Shown in pieces: positions 1 through 6,943 of a DNA stretch of 64,000 nt. The stretch is taken from positions 124,001-188,000 of the forward strand of contig NZ_PSXX01000007.1 in assembly GCF_002931055.1 (NCBI RefSeq). The letters are read 5' to 3'. Under the pieces are notes generated by a model. That model made no database searches. It was given only the letters and a program-made list of their open reading frames with translations, and had not been told where the DNA came from. The DNA comes from Pseudoclavibacter sp. AY1H1. Its GTDB lineage: Bacteria; Actinomycetota; Actinomycetes; Actinomycetales; Microbacteriaceae. How positions within the stretch are numbered: position 1 is the first letter of the stretch; each line of letters opens with the position of its first letter. Position numbers and translations under genes: made by a program.

Positions 1-342
1 CGCCTCCCAGAGCTCGCGGCGATTGCCGAGCATGAGCATGACGACGTCACCGCGGCGGATGCCCTGCGCCTCGAGCCAGTTCGCGACCCGGTTGGATCGC
101 CGGCGCAGGTCGTCGAAGCTGTACTTCGCCTCGCTGCCGTCGTCCTCCACGATCCAGAGCGCGGTGCGGTCGTTGCCCTCGGCGATCTGGTCGAACCAGT
201 CGAGCGCCCAGTTGAAGCCGTCTCCGACTTCGGGCCATTCGAACTCCCGGCTCGCGCGCCCAGCGTCTGTGCGGAGGGCGAGCAGCTGGTCACGTGCGCT
301 GCGGAAGGCATCTGCGCCTCGAACATCTGACATGCGTGCCAT
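1..342 (-). CDS. AMP-dependent acyl-CoA synthetase, N-terminal fragment (cut by window edge)
   Basis: Reading leftward from ATG at 342 (or in-frame ATG at 333), about 110 codons run off the window start. The visible part contains FNWALDWFDQIAEG, then ALWIVEDDGSEAKYSFDDL and RSNRVANWLEAQGIRRGDVV. This is the usual N-terminal layout of ANL-superfamily acyl-CoA synthetases (acyl adenylation, then thioester formation with CoA). The AMP-binding P-loop and the C-terminal domain lie outside, so the substrate cannot be judged; the WALDWFD start resembles medium-chain or acetyl/propionyl-type synthetases. Both candidate starts have weak ribosome sites. The gene is separated from soxR upstream by two structured repeats. 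Confidence 0.8.
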   Translation of the reverse strand, partial: MARMSDVRGADAFRSARDQLLALRTDAGRASREFEWPEVGDGFNWALDWFDQIAEGNDRTALWIVEDDGSEAKYSFDDLRRRSNRVANWLEAQGIRRGDVVMLMLGNRRELWEA

Positions 343-378
343 TCTCACGCACCCCGCCGACAAAGACCTTCGCTCTGA

Positions 379-429
379 TAGGGCAGCTTCCTCCCATCCC
401 CGCGGCCGAAACGGGAGGAAACTGCCCTA
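379..429. repeat. Structured palindromic intergenic repeat, copy 1
   Basis: Imperfect inverted repeat: the left arm TAGGGCAG-C-TTCCTCCC pairs with GGGAGGAA-A-CTGCCCTA around a GC-rich loop containing CGCGGCCG. It lies between soxR and the acyl-CoA synthetase gene. It shares arms and loop with copies at 462-514 and 18971-19023. The arms differ between copies with several paired changes, as expected for a conserved hairpin. It may act as a terminator for soxR, or be a REP/MITE-like element. Confidence 0.7.
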
Positions 430-461
430 CTCACGGACAGGGCGGGGCAGGACAGGCCGGG

Positions 462-514
462 ATGGGGCAGCTTCACCCCATCCCCGCGGCCAAGACGGGA
501 GGAAACTGCCCCAT
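462..514. repeat. Structured palindromic intergenic repeat, copy 2
   Basis: Second copy of the repeat at 379-429, about 30 bp away. Outer arm ATGGGGCAG pairs with CTGCCCCAT; the inner arm TTCACCCC is less perfectly matched by GGGAGGAA. The loop again contains CCGCGGCC. Its left half resembles the third copy (18971-19023) and its right half resembles copy 1, so it looks intermediate. Confidence 0.7.
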
Positions 515-595
515 TCGCGTGGCGGACGCAGCGGGAGGCGCCGGGCGCGGCGGGGCGGGGCGGGGCTCGGCGGCGCGGGCGCGCGCGGGCGGCGC

Positions 596-1087
596 TCAGT
601 CGAGGCGGCGAGGGCCGGCTCCTCCGCCGGCGAGGGCATCGTCGGGGTTGAGGAGCCCGCAGGCCTTCATCGACAGGCAACCGCAGCCGATGCATCCCAT
701 GAGCTCGTGCTCGAGGCGCTCGATGCCGCGCCGCCGTTCCTCGAGCGTCCGCTTCCACCGCCGCGAAGCGCGCTGCCAGTCCTCCTGGCTGGGCGTCGCA
801 TCGCTCGGCAGGTCGGCAAACGCGTCCTGCACGTCAGACAGGGGAATGCCGAGGCGCTTCGCGACCGAGATGAGCGAGACTCGCCGAATCATGTGGCGGG
901 CGTAGCGACGCTGGTTGCCGGCGGTGCGCACCGCGGCGATCAGCTCGAGTTCCTCGTAGAAGCGCAGCGCGGATGCGGCGACGCCCGTCCGACGAACCAT
1001 GTCGCTCACCGTGAGCAGCTCGTCGGAGATGTGCGGCTGCCCCGGGGCCCGATCGAGCGCCTCTGTGTCCTTGCGTGTCTCGCTCAC
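596..1087 (-). CDS. soxR: Redox-sensing transcriptional activator SoxR (MerR family)
   Basis: This 163-residue protein has an N-terminal MerR-type winged HTH (about residues 23-75, with RRTGVAASALRFYEE), a dimerisation helix (100-130) and the [2Fe-2S] motif CIGCGCLSMKAC. The four cysteines C132, C135, C137 and C143 match the canonical C-x2-C-x-C-x5-C spacing. SoxR is known to activate target promoters when its cluster is oxidised by redox-active compounds or superoxide. It is transcribed divergently from the flavin reductase gene at 1203, and the 115-bp gap holds a promoter with a 19-bp spacer and a SoxR-like dyad. In actinobacteria SoxR usually senses redox-cycling metabolites rather than running a SoxS cascade; no soxS is seen. 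Confidence 0.95.
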   Translation of the reverse strand: MSETRKDTEALDRAPGQPHISDELLTVSDMVRRTGVAASALRFYEELELIAAVRTAGNQRRYARHMIRRVSLISVAKRLGIPLSDVQDAFADLPSDATPSQEDWQRASRRWKRTLEERRRGIERLEHELMGCIGCGCLSMKACGLLNPDDALAGGGAGPRRLD

Positions 1088-1108
1088 AGTGAAATCCCAC
1101 CGTTCGAA

Positions 1109-1139
1109 TTGACTTCAACCTTACTTTAGGTTCTAGCCT
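1109..1139 (+). promoter_or_regulatory. SoxR-type promoter with 19-bp spacer and soxbox-like dyad
   Basis: The -35 element TTGACT (1109-1114) and the -10-like TAGCCT (1134-1139) are separated by exactly 19 bp, the stretched spacing typical of MerR-family activated promoters. Inside lies the imperfect dyad AACCTTACTTTAGGTT (1117-1132), close to the enterobacterial soxbox half-site pattern. It points towards the flavin reductase gene, and soxR itself reads away on the other strand. Confidence 0.8.
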
Positions 1140-1202
1140 CGAAGAGGAAACGCACACGCAACTCCGATCACCGTCCTCCAGAACAGGCAGAGAGCCCACT
1201 CG

Positions 1203-1742
1203 ATGACAGAACCCGCCCCCGAGGCACCAGTCCCAGCGGCGTTGCCCCAAGCAGCGCTGGCAGAAGAGTTCAAGGCCGCCTTCAGGGAGCACCCCGCAGC
1301 CGTCGCCATCATCGCGGCCCAGACCGCGAACGGCCCCGTCGGCCTCACCGCATCGAGCGTGAGCTCCGTCGCCGTCGACCCCGCCACGCTCTCGTTCTCC
1401 GTGACGCGGGCCACCGGCAGCGCCGGCGGACTCCTCGAAGCCGGCGACGTCACCGTGAACCTCCTCAGCCACGAGCAGGAGCAGATCGCCCTCGACTTCG
1501 CCCGCAGCGGCGCCCCACGTTTCACTCCGGAACAGGGCTGGGATCACTTCCCCACGGGCGAGCCCTTCCTCCCCGAGGCTCGCGAGACGCTGCGCTGCCG
1601 CATCGCCAGCACCGTCAAGGTCGGCGGCTCGACCATCGTGCTCGCCGAGGTCCTCGAGGTCCTGCACGGCAGCACGGTCCCGCCGCTCATGTACCAGAAC
1701 CGCCGCTTCGGCCGCCTCGACGCCGCCACGTTCGGCGACTGA
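1203..1742 (+). CDS. Flavin reductase-like FMN-binding protein, predicted SoxR target
   Basis: A 179-residue protein of the flavin reductase / HpaC-like split-barrel family. Family features are [20 protein letters not shown] near residues 33-52 (FMN phosphate-binding region), the [18 protein letters not shown] stretch, VNLLSHEQE, and the [20 protein letters not shown] strand. Such proteins reduce FMN/FAD with NAD(P)H for a partner oxygenase or act as general flavin reductases; the partner is not identifiable here. It is placed opposite soxR behind a 19-bp-spacer promoter, which suggests induction by redox-cycling agents. sodA follows on the same strand about 125 bp downstream. Confidence 0.85.
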   Translation: MTEPAPEAPVPAALPQAALAEEFKAAFREHPAAVAIIAAQTANGPVGLTASSVSSVAVDPATLSFSVTRATGSAGGLLEAGDVTVNLLSHEQEQIALDFARSGAPRFTPEQGWDHFPTGEPFLPEARETLRCRIASTVKVGGSTIVLAEVLEVLHGSTVPPLMYQNRRFGRLDAATFGD

Positions 1743-1801
1743 ACCCGCGACTGAACCCGCGCCGCAACCCGCCGCATCAACCCGCGACCGAACCCGCGAT
1801 T
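1741..1801. repeat. Short degenerate tandem repeat of AACCCGCG-type units
   Basis: Immediately after the flavin reductase stop, about five 12-13 bp units (GAACCCGCGACT and variants) run in tandem up to about 1801, between two stress genes. No coding or hairpin function is obvious; a replication-slippage tract is the simplest reading. Confidence 0.6.
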
Positions 1802-1866
1802 CGGCCGCCCCTCACACCACCCAAACTCACCAATACCGCAGAACACGACAGAAAGAGGGTCACACC

Positions 1867-2490
1867 ATGACCGCATACACCCTTCCCGACCTGGCCTACG
1901 ACTACTCCGCCCTCGCCCCGAGCATCAGCGGCGAGATCATGGAGCTGCACCACTCGAAGCACCACGCCACCTACGTGAAGGGCGCGAACACGGCGCTCGA
2001 GCAGCTCGCCGAGGCCCGCGAGAGCGGCAACCTCGCCAACGTGAACAAGCTCGAGAAGGACCTCGCGTTCAACCTCGGCGGCCACGTCAACCACTCCATC
2101 TTCTGGACCAACCTCTCCCCCAACGGCGGCGGCCAGGCCACTGGCTCGCTCGCCACGGCGATCGACGAGCAGTTCGGCTCCTTCGATGCGTTCGTCGCGC
2201 AGTTCACGGCAGTGGCGCTCGGCGTGCAGGGCTCCGGATGGGCTGTCCTCGCCTACGACGTGCTCGGCGAGCAGCTCGCCATCTTCCAGCTCTTCGACCA
2301 GCAGGGCAACGTGCCGTTCGGGCTCGTCCCGTTGCTCATGCTCGACGTCTGGGAGCACGCCTACTACCTCGACTACCGCAACGTTCGCGCCGACTACATC
2401 AAGGCGTTCTGGAACATCGCGGACTGGGACAACGTGCAGCAGCGCTACGACGCCGCGACGACGAAGACCAACGGCCTCATCACGCTCTAG
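1867..2490 (+). CDS. sodA: Superoxide dismutase (Mn/Fe type)
   Basis: 207 residues, normal length for the Fe/Mn SOD family, cytoplasmic with no signal peptide. It dismutates superoxide to peroxide and oxygen. The four metal ligands are present: H28 (ELHHSKHH), H76 ([10 protein letters not shown]), D160 and H164 ([12 protein letters not shown]). GNVPFGLVP and the Q/G pattern around residues 145-152 favour manganese or cambialistic use, but metal choice cannot be settled from sequence. The start ATG follows a purine-rich AAGAGGG site. Its position next to the soxR/flavin-reductase pair makes a small oxidative-stress locus. A long hairpin follows the stop. Confidence 0.97.
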   Translation: MTAYTLPDLAYDYSALAPSISGEIMELHHSKHHATYVKGANTALEQLAEARESGNLANVNKLEKDLAFNLGGHVNHSIFWTNLSPNGGGQATGSLATAIDEQFGSFDAFVAQFTAVALGVQGSGWAVLAYDVLGEQLAIFQLFDQQGNVPFGLVPLLMLDVWEHAYYLDYRNVRADYIKAFWNIADWDNVQQRYDAATTKTNGLITL

Positions 2491-2517
2491 GTTCTTCTCG
2501 CTCGAACCGCACGGCTC

Positions 2518-2571
2518 CTGAGGCGCGGCGGGGGAACGGATGCACGCATCCGCTTCCCTGCCGCGCCTCAG
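2518..2571 (+). terminator. Long GC-rich hairpin after sodA
   Basis: CTGAGGCGCGGC (2518-2529) pairs perfectly with GCCGCGCCTCAG (2560-2571). The inner part pairs further (GGGGAA/TTCCC and GGATGC/GCATCC). There is no clear T-tract after it, so it is a likely intrinsic-type terminator or mRNA 3' stabiliser rather than a classical one. It also argues that the next gene starts at 2585, not at the upstream in-frame ATG inside the hairpin. Confidence 0.65.
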
Positions 2572-2584
2572 TAGTCTCGGTGGC

Positions 2585-3355
2585 ATGATCGGGCAGTTCT
2601 TCTCAGGCGTCAGCGCGCTCTTCCAGGGCTTCGGGTACTGGAAGAAGAAGCCGCATCTGATGCTGCTCGGGCTCATCCCGGCGCTCATCGTCTTCCTGCT
2701 CGTTGGCGCCGCGCTCGTCACGCTCCTGTTCTTCGTCGACGACCTCGTCGAGTGGGCCACCCCTTGGGCGGCATCGTGGGACGAGGTGTGGCGCAACGTC
2801 CTGCGCATCGCCTTCATGACCCTCATCGTCGCGGGCGGCGTCTTCCTGTCGGTCACGACGTTCACCGCCATCACGCTGACCGTCGGCGATCCGTTCTACG
2901 AGCGCATCTGGCTGTCCGTCGAGCGCGACCTCGGTGACGAGAACCCTGGCGAGGGGCTCGGGCTCCTCGCGGCGGCCAGAGGCAGCCTGTGGCTCGTCGG
3001 CATGGGCATCCTCGCGGCCATCGCCGTCGCGATCATGGGCGTCATCCCGCTCATCGGCTCGGTCGCCGCGGCGGTCGTCGGCGTCACGCTCAACGGGACG
3101 GTCCTGTCGCGGGAGCTCACCGGCAGGGCACTGGATGCGCGCCGGCTGCTCGGCGAGCAGCGCGCCTCCGTCATCCGCGGGAATCGTGCGCAGCTGCTCG
3201 GCTTCGGCGTCGCGACGCAGCTCTGCTTCATGGTGCCTGGTGGGGCCGTCTTCACGATGCCTGCCGCCGTCGCCGGCTCGACGGTGCTGGCTCGCCGCCT
3301 GCTCGACGAGCGCGGGCTCACCCGCGCAGGCTCGCCCGCGAACGCGGAGCAGTAG
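2585..3355 (+). CDS. EI24/CysZ-like multi-pass membrane protein
   Basis: 256 residues from ATG 2585. The family fold is visible: the N-terminal FFSGVSALFQGFGYWKKKP motif, then hydrophobic segments at about residues 25-52, 75-105, 130-175 and 215-245. Short loops carry GDPFYERIW, which is typical of EI24 (PF07264) proteins. These integral membrane proteins include the sulfate permease CysZ; the role in actinobacteria is mostly unknown, and no cysteine or sulfate genes are adjacent. An alternative start 45 bp upstream (2540) would fall within the hairpin after sodA and is disfavoured. Confidence 0.75.
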   Translation: MIGQFFSGVSALFQGFGYWKKKPHLMLLGLIPALIVFLLVGAALVTLLFFVDDLVEWATPWAASWDEVWRNVLRIAFMTLIVAGGVFLSVTTFTAITLTVGDPFYERIWLSVERDLGDENPGEGLGLLAAARGSLWLVGMGILAAIAVAIMGVIPLIGSVAAAVVGVTLNGTVLSRELTGRALDARRLLGEQRASVIRGNRAQLLGFGVATQLCFMVPGGAVFTMPAAVAGSTVLARRLLDERGLTRAGSPANAEQ

Positions 3356-3664
3356 TTCCAGAGCAGAACGCCCTACGCCGGCCGGTACTGGCCCTTCCAC
3401 TCCACTGCCGGGACGAGCGGCTCGGAGCAGCAGCCTGGGTCGACCGCCTGGACCTGCAGCTCGCGGCAGCAGCTCGGAGCAGCAGGCCCCCGCCCGCCGA
3501 ATCGGCGAGGGCAAGGCCCGCTGCCTCGAGATCCATCTCGCGCGCCTCTCGACGAGCGGACGCGAACCGCAGGCCGTCCCGAACCCCGAGGGCGAGACGA
3601 CCGACGGCTCAGCTCCACCCGCCGAGGGAGCGCCTGACGCGAGCCAGCTCGTGTCAGACGCGAC
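3356..3664. other. 309-bp convergent intergenic region, no convincing gene
   Basis: Between the EI24 gene (+) and the Tat-exported protein gene (-). Open frames exist on both strands but show no recognisable domain, no good ribosome site and no normal codon bias. A 14-bp direct repeat GCTCGGAGCAGCAG occurs at 3420-3433 and 3472-3485. It may be a decayed gene remnant, but nothing supports a function. Confidence 0.5.
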
Positions 3665-4510
3665 CTAGCAGGCGGCCCGGCGCTCGACCCGCAGACCGGT
3701 GACGAAGATCGTCTGGTCGTTGTCGGTGTTCACCGTGTTGTTCGTGGTGCCGAGCATGTACCCGAGGCTGAAGTAGCGCACCGTGAACGAGCGCACCGGG
3801 CCGGCGAAGACGACGTCGACCTGGCCACCGGGGGCGTCCTCGGCTTTGTTGCCGTCGACCGAGTTGTACCAGGGGCTCGTGGCGGTCCCGGCGCCCGTGA
3901 CCGTGGAGCCGCTCGGGATCGAGAACGTCCTCGGTGCCGCGGACTCGAGCACAACACCGTCGAGGAAGTCGCGCGTGAGGCCGTTCCCCGCTCGCCAGAG
4001 CCGGTCGATGTCGGTGATGGAGAAGCGCACGTTGTAGAGGTCCTCAGCGAAGGTGAAGACGACGGTCTGGAAGTCGTTTGCAGACGGCTGCGTCAGGGCG
4101 TTCGGGCCGTTGAACTGGTTGATCTGGTAGCCGCGCTGGCCGATGCCGCCGACGTTCTGCGCCGAGACGGTGCCGTCGTTCGTCTCCGCCCGCATGTTGC
4201 CGCTGAAGGTGTGGCGCACCGTGGCGCTGATGTTGGACGTCGTGGGCCGGGTCGAGTTCTGCGGGCGGAAGACGGCCGTGCGGTCGAGGGTCGAGGATGC
4301 GCCGAGGGTCGCCGCGGTTCCGCTGACGGTCGCGAGCCCCCAGTTGATGCCGACGTCGGGGTCGACGCACAGCGTGGAGGCGGCTGCGAGGGGAGCCGCG
4401 ATGGCTGTGGCCACGACCGGCGCCGACCAGGCGGCTGCGGTGAGCAGGGTGCGGCGGGTGGTCGTCGTGGGCGTTGCTGCGACGTTGGCGGGTTCGGGGG
4501 AGGTGTTCAT
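3665..4510 (-). CDS. Tat-exported surface/secreted protein of unknown function
   Basis: 281 residues from ATG 4510; the longer in-frame opening has no support. The N-terminus carries a twin-arginine signal (TTTTRRTLLTAAAWSAPVV, then a hydrophobic stretch and an Ala-rich site near APLAAAS). After cleavage it is a beta-rich, Thr/Ser/Asn-rich domain with two Cys residues, one near the mature start (TLCVD) and one at the very end (RRAAC). QTVVFTFAEDLYNVRFSITDID resembles carbohydrate-binding or adhesin-like beta-sandwiches. I do not recognise the family; similar Tat-signalled proteins are common in Microbacteriaceae. Tat export implies folding before export. Confidence 0.65.
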   Translation of the reverse strand: MNTSPEPANVAATPTTTTRRTLLTAAAWSAPVVATAIAAPLAAASTLCVDPDVGINWGLATVSGTAATLGASSTLDRTAVFRPQNSTRPTTSNISATVRHTFSGNMRAETNDGTVSAQNVGGIGQRGYQINQFNGPNALTQPSANDFQTVVFTFAEDLYNVRFSITDIDRLWRAGNGLTRDFLDGVVLESAAPRTFSIPSGSTVTGAGTATSPWYNSVDGNKAEDAPGGQVDVVFAGPVRSFTVRYFSLGYMLGTTNNTVNTDNDQTIFVTGLRVERRAAC

Positions 4511-4537
4511 TGCGCGACTTTCTGGGTTCCGAAAATT

Positions 4538-4655
4538 GGGCACACGAGCGAGCACCGCGTGGGAGTGCGGTGCTGCGGAGTGCTGGGAGTGGGCGTACCG
4601 CATCTGAGCGATTCGCGTCCGTGGTCGCGCTACGTCGCCTGGGGGCACACGAGCG
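4538..4655. promoter_or_regulatory. Pair of 13-bp direct repeats upstream of the Tat-exported protein gene
   Basis: GGGCACACGAGCG occurs at 4538-4550 and again at 4643-4655, 105 bp apart, close to ten helical turns. The spacing would put both copies on the same DNA face, compatible with a looping regulator such as the AraC-type protein encoded just upstream. No clear -35/-10 pair was identified, so an operator role is inference. Confidence 0.35.
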
Positions 4656-4748
4656 TTCGACCTCGCGACTCTATGCGCAGGGATAGACCTTCCGGTCGGT
4701 CCGGCGACGGAATCGACGATTCTCGCGACAGAACAGGCCGCTCCGGCG

Positions 4749-5633
4749 TCAGTCGCGGCCGAGTGCCTCGATCGCCGCGAGCATCGATGTCACCGATGCG
4801 AAGCCCGACGCCCTGGCCGCGGCCCTGCGCTGCGTCGGCGAATCGCCCGTCGCCAGGAGGTGCCTGGCATGCCTCGCCCGAGCGTTGCGCAGCTCCACCG
4901 CTGGCGTCATGCCGACGCTCTCGAACGCCCTATGCAGCAGGGAACGCGAGACGCTGAGGCGCCGCGCGAGGGTGGTCGCCGAGAGCGACCGGTCGGCGAA
5001 CTCTCCCGCGATGATCTGCCTGGCCCCCTCGATCAGGACCAGGAACCGGTCGCCGCCTTCGCTCGTGGTCGCCCGGAAACGCCCCACCGCCTCCGCGATG
5101 CTCGCGAGCAGCGCCGACTCGATCGCGATGCGCAGGTTTCCCGCGCCCGGCCCGGAGTAGTCCCTCTCGGAGTCCAGGACGCTCGTGACGAGCGCGCGCA
5201 GGGCGCGACTGTAGACAGGGTCTGCGTCGACCCTGAGGGGGAACTCCCGGATAATCGGCTCGACCGCGGAGCGCCGGACCGAGTAGAGGAACGAGGTCGT
5301 CTCATCTGCGCTCGACACATCGTGCGGCCGCCGCGGGTCGAAGAGGAGGTACGAGCCCGGAGTCAGCTCGTGGGAGATTCCTGCGATCCTGACGGTCATC
5401 GTCCCCGAGACGGTGGAGAGCACCTGCACCGTCTCGAGCTCCCCAGGCAGGACGTCCGCGATCGTGGCCTGCACGGGCGTGAGGTGCAGCCGCCACATGG
5501 CGACATCGCCGAGGTCGATGGCCGTGACATCGACCGCGAACTCCGCCTGCGCACCTTCGACGCGGTAGCCGCTGAGCTCGGCGAACTCAGCCGCACCCCT
5601 GCCGCGACGCCGGTATCGTTGCGGAGAAGCCAC
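4749..5633 (-). CDS. AraC-family transcriptional regulator
   Basis: 294 residues. The first ~180 residues are a cupin-like sensing domain of the AraC-binding-like type (GTMTVRIAGISHELTPGSY, DPRRPHDV). The last ~100 residues hold the two HTH motifs (IIAGEFADRSLSATTLARRL and SRSLLHRAFESVGMTPAVELRN, then [19 protein letters not shown]), the usual AraC C-terminal layout. The ligand cannot be inferred. The gene starts 24 bp after the aminotransferase stop on the same strand, so it is probably the last gene of the FAD-oxidase/ABC importer/aminotransferase operon and may control it or the Tat-protein gene downstream. Confidence 0.85.
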   Translation of the reverse strand: MASPQRYRRRGRGAAEFAELSGYRVEGAQAEFAVDVTAIDLGDVAMWRLHLTPVQATIADVLPGELETVQVLSTVSGTMTVRIAGISHELTPGSYLLFDPRRPHDVSSADETTSFLYSVRRSAVEPIIREFPLRVDADPVYSRALRALVTSVLDSERDYSGPGAGNLRIAIESALLASIAEAVGRFRATTSEGGDRFLVLIEGARQIIAGEFADRSLSATTLARRLSVSRSLLHRAFESVGMTPAVELRNARARHARHLLATGDSPTQRRAAARASGFASVTSMLAAIEALGRD

Positions 5634-5657
5634 CCGAATATTTTGGCACGAGTCCGC

Positions 5658-6869
5658 TTATTGCTTCTCGAGTGCGCGGCCGAGGCGCGCGGCCGCCTCC
5701 TGCAGGCGCTCGACGGGGGTGTCTCCGTAGGCGAGCCGAAGACGTCGAGGCGCGTCGGTGCCCGGCCCGGACGGGAAGAACGAGCCGCGCTGGTAGCCGA
5801 TGCCCTCAGCGCCGGCATCCTCGGCGAGCCTGTCCGCGTCGATCGCGTCGTCGACGAGTCGCGGCCACAGGAACAGGCCGCCATCTGGCGCGTCGATCTC
5901 GAAGGCCCCGGGTGCGTGGGCCTCGAGCGCGGCGGAGAGCGCATCCGCCCGCTCCCGGTACAGCACGCGCGCGGACGCGAGCGTGTCGTCGAAGAACGAC
6001 GGCGCGCTGCCGAGCAGCTCGGCGACCGCATGCTGCACGAGCTGCGACGAGTGCGAGTCCTGACGTGCGCGCAGCGACACGAAGTCGGGGACGAGCCGCT
6101 CCGGCAGCACGATCCAGCCGAGGCGCAGGCCGGGGCCGAGCGTCTTCGTGAAGGTGTTGATGTGGATCACGTGCGAGGAGCTGTTGAAGATCTCGAAGTC
6201 GAGCTCTTCGCCGCGGAAGCGCAGCTCCCGGTACGGGTTGTCGGCCAGCAGGATGAAGTCGTACCGCTCCGCGAGGCGCACGAGCTCACGGCGCCCCTCG
6301 AGGGTCAGACTGTGCTGCGAGGGGTTGTGGAAGTCGGGCACCGTGTAGACGGCCGCCGGACGCGCGCCGGCGATCAGATGGGCCTCCAGCTCGGCGACGT
6401 CGAAGCCGTCGCGGCCGACCGTGATCGGCAGGATCCGCGCGTCGGAGAGTTCGAGGCCGCGCAGGAACAGCGGGAAGATCGGGTTGTCGACCGCGACGAG
6501 GCCGCCCCGCTCGACCACGAGCTGCACGGCGAGCGAGATGCCGTGGAACCCGCCGTTCGTGATGAGCACACGCGATACCGGCACGCCCTCGCGTGCGGCG
6601 ATCCACTCCCGGAGCGCGGGCACGCCCTCGGTTCGCCCGTACTGCAGCGCGGGCACGCCCGGCACGGACAGGACCCGCGCGGTCGCCTCGGCGAGTTCGG
6701 CGGAGGGGAGCACCGACGGGTCGGGGATGCCGCCGAGCAGCTCGATCGAGTCAGGGTGCCGGTCGCGCAGGGTCGCGTCGCCGAAGCCCTTCGGCGCGTT
6801 GAAGGCGCGCGCGAGCTCCGTCGACGTCCAGGTCGGCGTGAGGGTCGGCGTGCTGGCGGTGCTTGTCAT
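5658..6869 (-). CDS. PLP-dependent aminotransferase, class I/II (MocR/2-aminoadipate type)
   Basis: 403 residues, fold type I aminotransferase without the GntR HTH domain. Key features: the GxxxGVPALR block (YGRTEGVPALREWIAAREG), the ITNGGFHG turn, VPDFHNPSQ (equivalent to the VPxxQNPTG motif), D210 in ADNPYRELRF and the Schiff-base lysine K242 in NTFTKTLGPGLRLGW. These enzymes act on bulky or hydrophobic amino acids such as 2-aminoadipate, kynurenine or aromatic amino acids; the substrate is not deducible. Position after an oligopeptide/amino-compound importer suggests it processes the imported nitrogen compound. Confidence 0.88.
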   Translation of the reverse strand: MTSTASTPTLTPTWTSTELARAFNAPKGFGDATLRDRHPDSIELLGGIPDPSVLPSAELAEATARVLSVPGVPALQYGRTEGVPALREWIAAREGVPVSRVLITNGGFHGISLAVQLVVERGGLVAVDNPIFPLFLRGLELSDARILPITVGRDGFDVAELEAHLIAGARPAAVYTVPDFHNPSQHSLTLEGRRELVRLAERYDFILLADNPYRELRFRGEELDFEIFNSSSHVIHINTFTKTLGPGLRLGWIVLPERLVPDFVSLRARQDSHSSQLVQHAVAELLGSAPSFFDDTLASARVLYRERADALSAALEAHAPGAFEIDAPDGGLFLWPRLVDDAIDADRLAEDAGAEGIGYQRGSFFPSGPGTDAPRRLRLAYGDTPVERLQEAAARLGRALEKQ

Positions 6870-6943
6870 GGTGTCGTCGTTCTCTCTCGCACGAGGCGCT
6901 CGGCCTCGGTCGGTTCAGGTGGAGGTTCGGAGGTGCGGCTCGC

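Noticed and set aside
2540-2584. Earlier start for the EI24-like protein
   Set aside because: It lies inside the strong hairpin after sodA and adds 15 residues not typical for the family; ATG 2585 is better.
3318-3618. Small minus-strand frames after the EI24 gene
   Set aside because: Overlap the end of the EI24 gene, no ribosome site, low-complexity translation.
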